Below, in pieces: positions 1 through 7,059 of a stretch of 10,762 nt of DNA. Every line of letters begins with the position of its first letter. Within the stretch, counting starts at the first letter, position 1. A model generated the notes under the pieces. It did no database searches. It was not told where the DNA came from and saw nothing but the letters and a program-made list of their open reading frames with translations. The position numbers and the translations under genes were made by a program. The DNA comes from JABDGC01 sp964466595 (GTDB lineage Bacteria; Pseudomonadota; Gammaproteobacteria; DSM-16500): NCBI GenBank assembly GCA_964466595.1, contig CAYXNR010000062.1:1-10762 (forward strand), read 5' to 3'.

Positions 1-149
1 TATTCCTTAATGAAGCGTAAAGTTTATACACTTCATCAACGAATTATGTAACCTACACAGCGACGACGAACCCGTTGATTAATTCACGGAACAATGCTCA
101 TTCTCCAATACCTATGCGCTGCTCCTGTCCTGATGGTATTATTCATCAA
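1..149. other. No intact gene; sequence downstream of the antitoxin
   Basis: All frames on both strands are short or broken by stops. The minus strand, where a toxin partner of the antitoxin would be expected, gives only stop-interrupted fragments and no PIN-domain-like start. I see no tRNA, terminator hairpin or promoter that I would defend. Confidence 0.6.
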
Positions 150-476
150 TCACTTTAATTCCCGATCTAATTCATCTGCAGAATAGTTAACCGCTGGAAT
201 TCCTAATTGACCCAGCTTTTCAATAAAAGCCTCTACACTTAAGCCTGCTATTTTTGCTGCTTTTCCCATACTTACTATTTCATATTTAAATAAATGAATA
301 GCAAGTGCGATATTCAACCCTAAATTTAATAAATCTGCTGTAAAAGGAACAGCCAAGAAAACAGGGCGACCGTGTTTGGTGACGAGAGAAAGCAAACCTT
401 TTTCCGCATCATGGATTAAAGTGCCAGTGCGTTCTCGCAAATCCCGGACAGTAAAAGTCTCTAGACGTGCTTTCAT
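150..476 (-). CDS. Phd/YefM-type antitoxin with UPF0175-like C-terminus (orphan)
   Basis: This 108-residue protein looks like the antitoxin of a type II toxin-antitoxin pair: it would bind its own promoter and neutralise a partner toxin in the cytoplasm. Residues about 6-45 have the Phd/YefM DNA-binding pattern (TVRDLRERTG, then an acidic helix, then KHGRPVFLAVPF). Residues about 50-108 match the UPF0175 pattern (LNIALAIHLFKYEIVSMGKAAKIAGLS cut to its key features: an ALxLxKxxxxSxGKAAxxAGLS-like core followed by a short helix ending in a GIPxxxY strand). The ATG at 474-476 is preceded by GAGG (plus-strand 485-488) at 8 bases, a good Shine-Dalgarno. In this family the toxin, often a DUF3368 PIN nuclease, normally follows directly; here 1-149 carries none, so the antitoxin appears orphaned. 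The combined domain call is from recognition, not a search. Confidence 0.8.
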   Translation of the reverse strand: MKARLETFTVRDLRERTGTLIHDAEKGLLSLVTKHGRPVFLAVPFTADLLNLGLNIALAIHLFKYEIVSMGKAAKIAGLSVEAFIEKLGQLGIPAVNYSADELDRELK

Positions 477-498
477 GGAGAATACCTCGAAAATATTG

Positions 499-528
499 TT
501 CCATCAAATGATAGCACATTTTATGGAA
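499..528. promoter_or_regulatory. Inverted repeat, probable antitoxin operator
   Basis: TTCCATCAAATG (499-510) and CATTTTATGGAA (517-528) are inverted copies matching at 11 of 12 positions with a 6-base spacer. The repeat lies 23-52 bases upstream of the antitoxin start and covers its candidate -10. Phd/YefM antitoxins bind such palindromes to repress their own genes. That this one is the operator is inference from position and symmetry. Confidence 0.55.
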
Positions 529-536
529 GATGGCGA
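508..536 (-). promoter_or_regulatory. Candidate sigma-70 promoter for the antitoxin
   Basis: On the minus strand TCGCCA (plus 531-536; 4 of 6 to TTGACA) is followed after 17 bases by TATCAT (plus 508-513; 5 of 6 to TATAAT). The spacing is ideal and the -10 lies inside the inverted repeat at 499-528, so a bound antitoxin would block it. The -35 is weak. Confidence 0.4.
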
Positions 537-559
537 CCTCAGCACCAGCCCTTTCTAAA

Positions 560-574
560 TGAGAATAATTCTCA
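560..574. promoter_or_regulatory. Fur box upstream of feoABC
   Basis: TGAGAATAATTCTCA is a perfect 7-1-7 inverted repeat and differs from the known Fur 7-1-7 consensus TGATAATNATTATCA at only two symmetric positions. It ends 6 bases before the -35 hexamer of the feo promoter, so Fur-Fe(II) would cover the -35 and repress the operon when iron is plentiful. Iron control of feo by Fur is well established in enterobacteria; here it is inferred from the site. Confidence 0.85.
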
Positions 575-580
575 ATTATA

Positions 581-609
581 TTGACAGAACCTCACTCCCA
601 AGCGATACT
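581..609 (+). promoter_or_regulatory. Sigma-70 promoter of feoABC
   Basis: TTGACA (581-586, perfect -35) is followed after exactly 17 bases by GATACT (604-609, 4 of 6 to TATAAT). Transcription would start near 616, giving a leader of about 20 bases before the ATG at 638. The adjacent Fur box supports the assignment. A TTG start for feoA at 581 would fall on this -35, which argues against that start. Confidence 0.65.
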
Positions 610-637
610 GGGGTTTTCAACGGAACCCCTTCATAAT

Positions 638-865
638 ATGAATCTAAGCGAGCTGCAAGTTGATGAAAAAGGGCGAATAATCGGCATTCTACCGGGAGAA
701 AAGTACTACCGGCAGAAATTGCTGTCGATGGGTTTGCTACCCGGCACGGAGTTTAAAATAATCCGTGTTGCGCCTTTGGGCGATCCAATTGAACTCGCGG
801 TACGGGGTTATGCGCTTAGCCTGCGTCGTGACGAGGCAGGCATTTTGCAAGTAGAGAAGATTTGA
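638..865 (+). CDS. feoA: Ferrous iron transport accessory protein FeoA
   Basis: FeoA is a small cytoplasmic SH3-like protein required for FeoB-dependent Fe(II) uptake; it probably docks on FeoB. The 75 residues from the ATG at 638 show the family pattern: a short N-terminal strand (MNLSELQ), a turn with GxxxRQKLLSMGLLPGTEF, then VAPLGDPIELAVRGYALSLR and a final strand. About 75-85 residues is usual. An upstream in-frame TTG at 581 would add 19 residues, but that codon coincides with the perfect -35 of the promoter and the extra residues are unlike FeoA, so I prefer 638. The Shine-Dalgarno of 638 is weak (GGA at 622-624). The stop lies 4 bases before feoB, so the two are co-transcribed and probably translationally coupled. 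Confidence 0.9.
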   Translation: MNLSELQVDEKGRIIGILPGEKYYRQKLLSMGLLPGTEFKIIRVAPLGDPIELAVRGYALSLRRDEAGILQVEKI

Positions 866-869
866 GCTC

Positions 870-3068
870 ATGTCGACAATCGCGCTGGTTGGCAACCCTA
901 ATTGCGGTAAAACCACTTTATTTAATGCGCTCACGGGCTCTCGTCAGCATGTCGGTAATTGGCCTGGTGTAACGGTCGAACGCAAGCATGGTTTTTTTAT
1001 TCATAACCATATTCGTTTTGAAGTAGTTGATCTGCCCGGCGTCTATTCCCTCACCGTTGCTTCTGAAAGCGCTGCCATCGATGAAAGTTTAGCCTGTCAG
1101 TTTATCTTGCAACAAGAAGCTGAAGTCATCGTCAATATTCTTGATGGCTCTAATCTAGAACGTCACTTATATCTCACTACACAACTCCTTGAAATCGGTG
1201 TGCCCTTAATTGTCGTTGTGAATATGATTGATATCGCTAAAACACGTGGCATTCAGCTTAAACTGGATCTCTTATCCGCTACCCTCGGTTGTCCCGTGTT
1301 GCCTTTGCAAGCCAACAAAGGTAAGGGTTTAGAAGCCTTAAAAAGTGAACTCTTAAGAGCCCTTGTTTCTGAAAAAGAAAAGGCTTTTCCACCGCAAGTG
1401 CTCATTCCCTATGCTTCGCCTATTCCTGAAGTCATTCAAAAGCTAGCTAGGCTTATTCGAACCTCTCTTCCAGAAGGCACCACCTTTCCTTTTTCTCTAG
1501 AATGGCTAGCCTCTCGCTTATTAGAAGATGATCTCTATGCTAAAAAACAAATTTCCCCCGAACTCCTGCCACAGGTCGCGAGTTTTCAAGAAGAAATTCG
1601 CAAAGTGCAGGGAGAAGATCCCGACATTCTCTTAGCAGATGGCCGCTATCGCTATATCTCGGAGCTTATCACAAGCTGTCTTTCTCAGAGTCCTCAAGCC
1701 ACAACCACCTGGACTGCTCGTCTCGATAAGCTTATTTTAAATCGTATCTTCGGTCTGCCTTTTTTTCTGGGAATTATGTATTCCCTCTTTTTCTTTGCAA
1801 TTAATGTCGGTGCTATTTTCCAAGACTACTTCGACCTGGCAAGCAATACCATTTTTGTAGATGGCCTACATCAGCTGCTTAGCTATCTCGGTTTGCCAAA
1901 GGGCTTGGTTGTTCTACTCGTTTCCGGTATTGGCACGGGTCTGACTACAACCATGACCTTTATCCCTGTGATTGGTGCCTTATTTCTCTTTCTCTCTTTT
2001 CTCGAAGATTCTGGCTATATGGCCCGTGCCGCTTTTGTGGTTGATCGCTTGATGCGGGTTTTCGGTTTGCCGGGTAAGGCCTTTGTGCCGATGATTGTCG
2101 GCTTTGGTTGTAATGTGCCGGCGGTTATGGCCGCACGAACGCTGGAAAACAAACGCGATCGTATTTTAACGATCATGATGAGTCCCTTTATGTCCTGCGG
2201 CGCACGCCTAGCGATTTATGCGGTTTTTACAGCTGCCTTTTTTCCGAAAACCGGTAGTTGGATTGTTTTCTTGCTTTATTTAGTCGGTATTCTCATGGCA
2301 GTTTTGACAGGCTTAATTCTTCGCAAAACTCTACTGCAAGGACAGCCTGCGCCCTTGGTGATGGAGCTTCCAGCCTATCATCTTCCCCAACTGCGCACCG
2401 TGCTGACTCATGCCTGGCAGCGTCTACAAACCTTTATCTTTCGCGCTGGAAAATTGATTGTGCCCATTTCCTTGTTCATCGCTATTCTCCTTCGCCTTAA
2501 CTTAGATGGCAGCCTCAATCAGGGCGGAGACAGTAGCCACTCAGTTCTCGCTGCCTGTGGGCGTTTCCTCACACCGCTTTTTGCACCGATGGGTATTCAT
2601 CAAGATAATTGGCCGGCTACAGTGGGTTTAATAACAGGCGTGCTTGCCAAAGAAGTTGTTATCGGCAGCTTAAATGCGCTTTATTCTTCTCTTGCCCATT
2701 TAAGTGCCTTGGCTACTGCGCCCAATCAAAGCTTGACGCAAGCCGCCTCTTTACTGCTTTATCAACATTTCGATGGCAAGCTTGGGGCTTTTAGCTATCT
2801 TTTATTTGTACTGCTGTATTTTCCCTGTGTGTCTACAACAGCAGTCATGTGGCGAGAACTCAATTATCGCTGGGCTCTTTTTTCAACGCTGTGGATGACA
2901 CTCGTCGCCTATGGCGTGGCTGTTTGTTTTTACCAAGTGGCCACCTGGACAGAGCATTCTCTGTCTTCACTACTCTGGGTTGTCGGTTTGCTTTCTGTTT
3001 TTATGACTGTTGTAATCATGATGCGTCGGATGCTTGTTTCGCAGGAGCAAGCCCCCGTTTTGGCTTAA
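870..3068 (+). CDS. feoB: Ferrous iron permease FeoB (GTPase-transporter)
   Basis: FeoB is the inner-membrane Fe(II) transporter with a cytoplasmic G domain. The 732-residue product (E. coli FeoB is 773) is full length. G1 is GNPNCGKT (residues 8-15), G2 threonine T35 in PGVTVE, G3 DLPG (54-57), G4 NMID (118-121), and a G5-like ANKG near 148-151. A helical regulatory segment runs to about 280. The membrane part follows: first helix about 296-316, Gate 1 with GFGCNVPA (411-418) and SPFMSCGARLAIY (438-450), helices about 463-484 and 523-541, Gate 2 with LAKEVVIGSLNALY (592-605), and a C-terminal region with FPCVSTTAVM and closing helices. All GTPase and gate motifs look intact. It sits between feoA and feoC in the Fur-controlled operon. 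Confidence 0.97.
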   Translation: MSTIALVGNPNCGKTTLFNALTGSRQHVGNWPGVTVERKHGFFIHNHIRFEVVDLPGVYSLTVASESAAIDESLACQFILQQEAEVIVNILDGSNLERHLYLTTQLLEIGVPLIVVVNMIDIAKTRGIQLKLDLLSATLGCPVLPLQANKGKGLEALKSELLRALVSEKEKAFPPQVLIPYASPIPEVIQKLARLIRTSLPEGTTFPFSLEWLASRLLEDDLYAKKQISPELLPQVASFQEEIRKVQGEDPDILLADGRYRYISELITSCLSQSPQATTTWTARLDKLILNRIFGLPFFLGIMYSLFFFAINVGAIFQDYFDLASNTIFVDGLHQLLSYLGLPKGLVVLLVSGIGTGLTTTMTFIPVIGALFLFLSFLEDSGYMARAAFVVDRLMRVFGLPGKAFVPMIVGFGCNVPAVMAARTLENKRDRILTIMMSPFMSCGARLAIYAVFTAAFFPKTGSWIVFLLYLVGILMAVLTGLILRKTLLQGQPAPLVMELPAYHLPQLRTVLTHAWQRLQTFIFRAGKLIVPISLFIAILLRLNLDGSLNQGGDSSHSVLAACGRFLTPLFAPMGIHQDNWPATVGLITGVLAKEVVIGSLNALYSSLAHLSALATAPNQSLTQAASLLLYQHFDGKLGAFSYLLFVLLYFPCVSTTAVMWRELNYRWALFSTLWMTLVAYGVAVCFYQVATWTEHSLSSLLWVVGLLSVFMTVVIMMRRMLVSQEQAPVLA

Positions 3069-3073
3069 AGGAG
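3067..3073 (+). promoter_or_regulatory. Strong ribosome binding site for feoC overlapping the feoB stop
   Basis: AAAGGAG ends 8 bases before the ATG at 3082 and includes the last two bases of the feoB stop TAA (3066-3068). The overlap fits coupled translation of feoB and feoC. Confidence 0.75.
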
Positions 3074-3081
3074 AATTCTAA

Positions 3082-3297
3082 ATGAGTTTACTCGAGCTCA
3101 AGCAGCATTTAATGCAAAGCAAGGTGACAACCCTTGGCAAAATAGCTGCGCATTTTCATCGCGATCCAGAACTCATACGCGCTATGCTCGGGCATTGGCT
3201 GCGCAAAGGCTGCCTGCGTTTATTCAAGACGGGGGCTTGCGGAGTAACTTGTTCAAATTGTCGTGTGTCTGACGAGGAAATCTACGAATGGCTTTAA
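3082..3297 (+). CDS. feoC: FeoC-like winged-helix protein
   Basis: FeoC is a small cytoplasmic protein of gammaproteobacterial feo operons. It has a winged-helix fold and in some species a cysteine-bound Fe-S cluster, and it has been reported to protect FeoB from proteolysis. The 71 residues show a helix-turn-helix-like start (LLELKQHLMQSKVTTLGKIA, then LIRAMLGHWLRKGCLRLF) and a C-terminal cysteine group: C53, C57, C60 (CX3CX2C), with C44 earlier. The fourth cysteine found after this group in E. coli FeoC is absent here; the end reads SDEEIYEWL. Gene position directly after feoB, with only 13 bases between, is the strongest support. I see no terminator hairpin after it. Confidence 0.85.
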   Translation: MSLLELKQHLMQSKVTTLGKIAAHFHRDPELIRAMLGHWLRKGCLRLFKTGACGVTCSNCRVSDEEIYEWL

Positions 3298-3316
3298 TTT
3301 AAAATAAAATAAAGGA

Positions 3317-3345
3317 TTCTCATAGAAAGGGTAATTCGATATACT
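3317..3345 (+). promoter_or_regulatory. Candidate promoter of the second transcription unit
   Basis: TTCTCA (3317-3322; 4 of 6) is followed after 17 bases by TATACT (3340-3345; 5 of 6). It lies in the 67-base gap between feoC and the next gene and would start transcription near 3352, close to the Shine-Dalgarno GGAG (3354-3357). That leaves a very short leader, so read-through from feo is an alternative. Confidence 0.4.
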
Positions 3346-3364
3346 GAAAGGCCGGAGAGACAGC

Positions 3365-4222
3365 ATGCCTGCAATGATTCTGACTAAAGCAATACCGGAT
3401 CAGATAGTAAACGAAGGGGGCGTTTTAAAGCCTTTTGATTTAAAAGAATTTATTCAAATACCAGACCCACGCAGCCAGGTTCGTTTTCAGGCTGGTTTAG
3501 AAGATGGGCGTCCTCTGCCAAAGGGGCTCATCTGTACCGGAGAAGGTGCGCTATCTGGTATACCCGCGCAGGGTACCGAAGGAAGTTATGTTGTTGTGAT
3601 CAAAGCCCAAGATGTGGAGGGCGAGGAGCTTGTCACCTCCTTTAACTTGACCATTAAACCAGTCAAGACCACAGAGCAACAAGATCTTTTGCGAGATTTA
3701 AAATCCCAGGTTTGGGAAGCCGTGGGCAAGGGTCAGCCGGTGCCGGCTCTGCCAGATCTAGGAGGCATTTTTAATTGGCCGATTACGCCCTTTGATGTTT
3801 ATTATCTCTTAGAGCGTTTTGCCTATTTAACCATTTGGGATGCTTATAATCTCGATCCACCGGGCAAGCTGCTGCCCTTAAACTTAAAAGGAGCGAGTTC
3901 GCATTATCAGGTTGTCGATCGCGGCAGCTGTTTAGTCGCTTCTCCAAAGGATTTATTTAGCTATACGCGTACACCGCAAGATGCCCTAATCACGGCTCGT
4001 GCGCTGGCAGATGAAGTGTATAATCGTGGCTGGACAATTGAATTTAGCGGTTTTGATAAAATGGTTCGTGCGGCTTGGGTGAGATTGCAGATCTTAGGAA
4101 AGCAAAAAGGAAAATACCTAGAAATTCTGCATTATACGGCCTCACCAGAAGATTCTATCATCTTCACCAAAGAAATAGTGGCGCTGCGCGAATCCAAGCC
4201 TTCACCGAAGGGACAAGGCTAA
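3365..4222 (+). CDS. Hypothetical protein with N-terminal putative Ig (He_PIG-like) domain
   Basis: This 285-residue protein is of unknown function. Residues about 8-98 match the He_PIG/cadherin-like Ig pattern: IPDQIVNEGG, then PLPKGLICTGEGALSGIP (a GLPxGLxxxxxTGxxSGTP-type core), then SYVVVIKAQDVEGEELVTSFNLTI. Such domains are usually extracellular adhesion modules, yet I see no signal peptide or membrane segment. Residues about 196-258 (DALITARALADEVYNRGWTIEFSG, shown for pattern only as helix-strand, then RAAWVRLQIL) loosely recall the LPD7 domain of large polyvalent and Legionella-type proteins; this is a weak match from memory. The ATG at 3365 has GGAG (3354-3357) at 7 bases; an in-frame ATG at 3374 is an alternative. 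It is followed after 41 bases by the first coiled-coil gene, so the two may form an operon and act together. Confidence 0.7.
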   Translation: MPAMILTKAIPDQIVNEGGVLKPFDLKEFIQIPDPRSQVRFQAGLEDGRPLPKGLICTGEGALSGIPAQGTEGSYVVVIKAQDVEGEELVTSFNLTIKPVKTTEQQDLLRDLKSQVWEAVGKGQPVPALPDLGGIFNWPITPFDVYYLLERFAYLTIWDAYNLDPPGKLLPLNLKGASSHYQVVDRGSCLVASPKDLFSYTRTPQDALITARALADEVYNRGWTIEFSGFDKMVRAAWVRLQILGKQKGKYLEILHYTASPEDSIIFTKEIVALRESKPSPKGQG

Positions 4223-4248
4223 GTAAAAATAAAATGTAAAAACTAAAT

Positions 4249-4254
4249 GGGGGG
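4249..4254 (+). promoter_or_regulatory. G-run ribosome binding site of the first coiled-coil gene
   Basis: GGGGGG stands 9 bases before the ATG at 4264. It is an unusual Shine-Dalgarno, and the paralogue at 7457 has a similar one (GGGGG at 7447-7451, 5 bases before ATG). Both sit at the end of A-rich leaders, which suggests the leader was duplicated with the gene. Confidence 0.5.
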
Positions 4255-4263
4255 TACTATACT

Positions 4264-7035
4264 ATGTCAGCAAGTCATGCTCCACAAGCAAAGAAGCCAC
4301 CACAAGAATTGAGCGAAACTTCCAAAGAACTTTCCGGACTTGTTAATGAACTCCGTAATCTCAAGCTTGAAGCTGAACAAATTACAATTAGCTTCCAAAC
4401 CAGTCCTTTTGCAAAAAAATTAGAAACTTTAAAAACCGAATTAAAAGCCAGTGCCGAAGCAAAGGGATGGCAGGCCATTTCAGTCGGTCCTGCGCATTCC
4501 CCCAAAACACTCCAAGATCTCGTCTTTGAATTTTACGATAAGCAAGTCACCCAGCTTTTTAAAGAAATTCATCAAGAAGCCCTTCGCGGTGAGCTTTTTA
4601 AGCCAAAGAGATGGGAAAAAAAGCTAGCTGAGCTCGGAACGGAGTTCAGTGGTTTAATTGAAAATGAAGCAGGATTTTCAAAACAATTATTAGTCAAACA
4701 ACGAGCTCTACAAGAGACTGCAAAAGCAGTTCAAGCCGCTTATCCAGGAGAAGAATTCAAACTACCTGCACAAACGACTAAACTAGATCAACACTTGGCA
4801 GAGCTAGAAAAAAGACAGGCAAGCGCAGATCAAAGCTATTCTATAGCTGCCGCTAACAAACAAGAGCCGGAACGGCTGAGGTTAGCAGAGGCCTTACAAG
4901 CCTGGAAAGAACTCAAACCAGAAGATCAAGACAAGCTAGCAACTCTCGAAGCAAGCATTCCGAGAGAACTGCAGCCAGTTTTTCTGCGCATGAAAGAAGC
5001 GAGCTTGAATCTTCAAGAGATAAAGCAATCCTCGGCTTTTAGGATAATAGCTGAAGGTGATGAAGCCAAGGGAATACCACCGACCTTAAGCAATTCTGTT
5101 GAGGCTGAAAATTTAGCAAAACGAGTTGCTAATCTTGCTACAGAAGTTTTTCATCAGGAATTATCAAGCTTCCACCTCAGCGTGGAATGTAAAGATGGTG
5201 AGCTTTTTAAACAGATCGATGCTGCTACAGCATATCTCAATCAAGCGCTTGAAGACCGTCTAAGAAAATTCCGTGTTACGGCCGAGTTAGAACAACAGAA
5301 TGAGCTAGATCAAAAGCTTGCTGCGCTCTCTCAACAGCCTGACAAAGAGAAATTTGAGGGTTTGATGAACTTAGCCGAGAAGTACAGTCTTTTGCAGGAT
5401 ACTGATCCCCTTAAACGCTTGGCAATTCACAGACAAACTGCCTTAGAAATTCAGCAGGAAACAAGTTCCCCCGCGCCCTCTAGCAAAACCTTGCAAAATC
5501 AATTACGGCGCTTGCAGGAAGTTTCCGAGCTTCAATTTGAAGAACAAGCCAATTGGTATGTCGCTCAGATAGAAAAAAAAGCAAATCGGCAGCTAGAAAA
5601 TTTGAAGACTGCTCAAGCGAAGCAGCTAAATGAGCAGCAAAAATTACAAAACGATTTAGATCAGCAAGCACAGATCTTGCTACAAGAATTACAAGAAAAG
5701 CTTGCTGCAGCGCGAAATCATCCCGATCAACAAAGCATTCAGAGACAAATCGATGAGCTCACCCGCGCACAGCGGGAAGCAAGGGAGCTTGCTGAGCTAG
5801 CACTCAACAAAAAAAGGGAGCTACAAAAAGAGCTGCAAGCAAAAGCCGACGAGGTTTTTAAAGCGCTTGCTGAACAGCTGGCCTTCATGAGAGATCATCT
5901 TAAAAAACAAAAGTCCTTTCTGCAAACCACTCGTCTTCGTAGACACTGGCAGTGGAAGACGGGTAGCAAAGAATATTATGCGCTTGGTTCACGTGATGCG
6001 AAAGGCCAACAACAAAACAATTTATACGATGGTAGAGAAGAGCATAAACTCATGGGCGGTTGGGGAACAATCGCGAAGCTCGAGCCCGACCTAATTTATA
6101 TCTCGCCAGAAAGTAAATATGAGGTTGCTCTTGAAGAAAAGGATGGTCGTTATCTTGCGAGAGTGACCAATGGCGAGAGCTATTATGGGCTAACAGGCTT
6201 TAAAAGCGCGCTATATAAAGATAAAAGACGGGAAGAACTAGATTTATTAGTGGCTGCTGGAGAAACCTCCGTCACCCTGACTCCAACGAATATTGAGGGT
6301 TTTAAAAAGCATTACTCGGGCGATCAGGACTTGCTTACGCAAATGCTTGGTTTGCGGCTAGATCTCTTAGCAGAAAGGCAGCTGAATGTTTTTGAGCTGG
6401 ATAAGAGGCCTGCTGAGGAAGAATTGCAACAATTTAAAAATAGCTTTCTCATCGTCGGATCGCCAGGAAACCGTAGCTTCTTGTATATTGATGAGGAAGG
6501 CGAGATCAAGCAAGACCAAGTCTTAAATTATCATCCCCTGAAACCTTTTGGAGCGACCAATTGGCCTGAACCAAAGGAAACAAATGATCCCAGCATACAA
6601 GTAGCCGGCGGTAAGGTAAAAAGACTGACTTTGACCTCGACGCTTCACTTGGACAAACTCCGCGCTCTCAATCCCACTATAGTTGCGGAGATGATGGGAA
6701 AAACAGGGCTAGACCTCAATATTCCGCAGACGGAAAAAGAGCTTGCCAGTCTCGTCAACAAAGGCTTAATCAGAGGCGAGCAGGCACAAGCCTTAAGTGA
6801 GAAACTATCTGCCTTAGCTCGTCAATATGAAACGAAAAAACACTTGCTTAAATCAAGAGATCAAATCCAAGTTCCAGCAGAATTCAAGGACGACCCAGGT
6901 AGATTCCACGCTCAAGCTAGACAGGCAAGAAGATTCAGCCTAGCAAGCAATGCAGCTTCCCAAGCAGCAGCTGCCGCCGCTAAAGACGAGGAAGAAAAAC
7001 CTGGCCAAGAGCAAGGGCAAGCCCTCCGCCTGTGA
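4264..7035 (+). CDS. Large coiled-coil protein, paralogue 1 (candidate secreted effector)
   Basis: I do not recognise the family of this 923-residue protein. It has no signal peptide and no membrane segment, and is rich in E, K, Q, L and A. Seen in order: an N-terminal helical block shared with paralogue 2 (SPFAKKLETLKTELK near 46-60, W214 and IPRELQPVFLRMKE near 232), a long Q/E-rich coiled coil about 399-553, a mixed globular block about 554-735 with DGREEH at 589-594, and a C-terminal helical block about 778-885 (LRALNPTIVAEM, GLDLNIPQTEKEL, KGLI). The tail is an alanine run followed by DEEEKPGQEQ and a hydrophobic end (ALRL). An acidic E-block within the last ~20 residues is a known feature of many Dot/Icm effectors, so secretion is a reasonable hypothesis. 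Other filament-like or scaffold roles are possible. Confidence 0.75.
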   Translation: MSASHAPQAKKPPQELSETSKELSGLVNELRNLKLEAEQITISFQTSPFAKKLETLKTELKASAEAKGWQAISVGPAHSPKTLQDLVFEFYDKQVTQLFKEIHQEALRGELFKPKRWEKKLAELGTEFSGLIENEAGFSKQLLVKQRALQETAKAVQAAYPGEEFKLPAQTTKLDQHLAELEKRQASADQSYSIAAANKQEPERLRLAEALQAWKELKPEDQDKLATLEASIPRELQPVFLRMKEASLNLQEIKQSSAFRIIAEGDEAKGIPPTLSNSVEAENLAKRVANLATEVFHQELSSFHLSVECKDGELFKQIDAATAYLNQALEDRLRKFRVTAELEQQNELDQKLAALSQQPDKEKFEGLMNLAEKYSLLQDTDPLKRLAIHRQTALEIQQETSSPAPSSKTLQNQLRRLQEVSELQFEEQANWYVAQIEKKANRQLENLKTAQAKQLNEQQKLQNDLDQQAQILLQELQEKLAAARNHPDQQSIQRQIDELTRAQREARELAELALNKKRELQKELQAKADEVFKALAEQLAFMRDHLKKQKSFLQTTRLRRHWQWKTGSKEYYALGSRDAKGQQQNNLYDGREEHKLMGGWGTIAKLEPDLIYISPESKYEVALEEKDGRYLARVTNGESYYGLTGFKSALYKDKRREELDLLVAAGETSVTLTPTNIEGFKKHYSGDQDLLTQMLGLRLDLLAERQLNVFELDKRPAEEELQQFKNSFLIVGSPGNRSFLYIDEEGEIKQDQVLNYHPLKPFGATNWPEPKETNDPSIQVAGGKVKRLTLTSTLHLDKLRALNPTIVAEMMGKTGLDLNIPQTEKELASLVNKGLIRGEQAQALSEKLSALARQYETKKHLLKSRDQIQVPAEFKDDPGRFHAQARQARRFSLASNAASQAAAAAAKDEEEKPGQEQGQALRL

Positions 7036-7059
7036 TTTCATTTTCTAAGCAGCCCGGTT

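Noticed and set aside
35..158. Plus-strand open stretch and stop-broken minus-strand fragments before the antitoxin
   Set aside because: No start with a ribosome site and no recognisable family; a toxin or IS relic could not be supported.
376..558. Plus-strand open frame of 60 codons
   Set aside because: It is the antisense shadow of the antitoxin gene plus its promoter, with no protein-family pattern or ribosome site.
581..637. TTG start giving a 94-residue FeoA
   Set aside because: The TTG is part of a perfect -35 hexamer next to the Fur box, and the added residues are unlike FeoA.
4258..4263. TATACT directly before the ATG at 4264
   Set aside because: A start site from this -10 would fall inside the coding region, so it cannot serve this gene.
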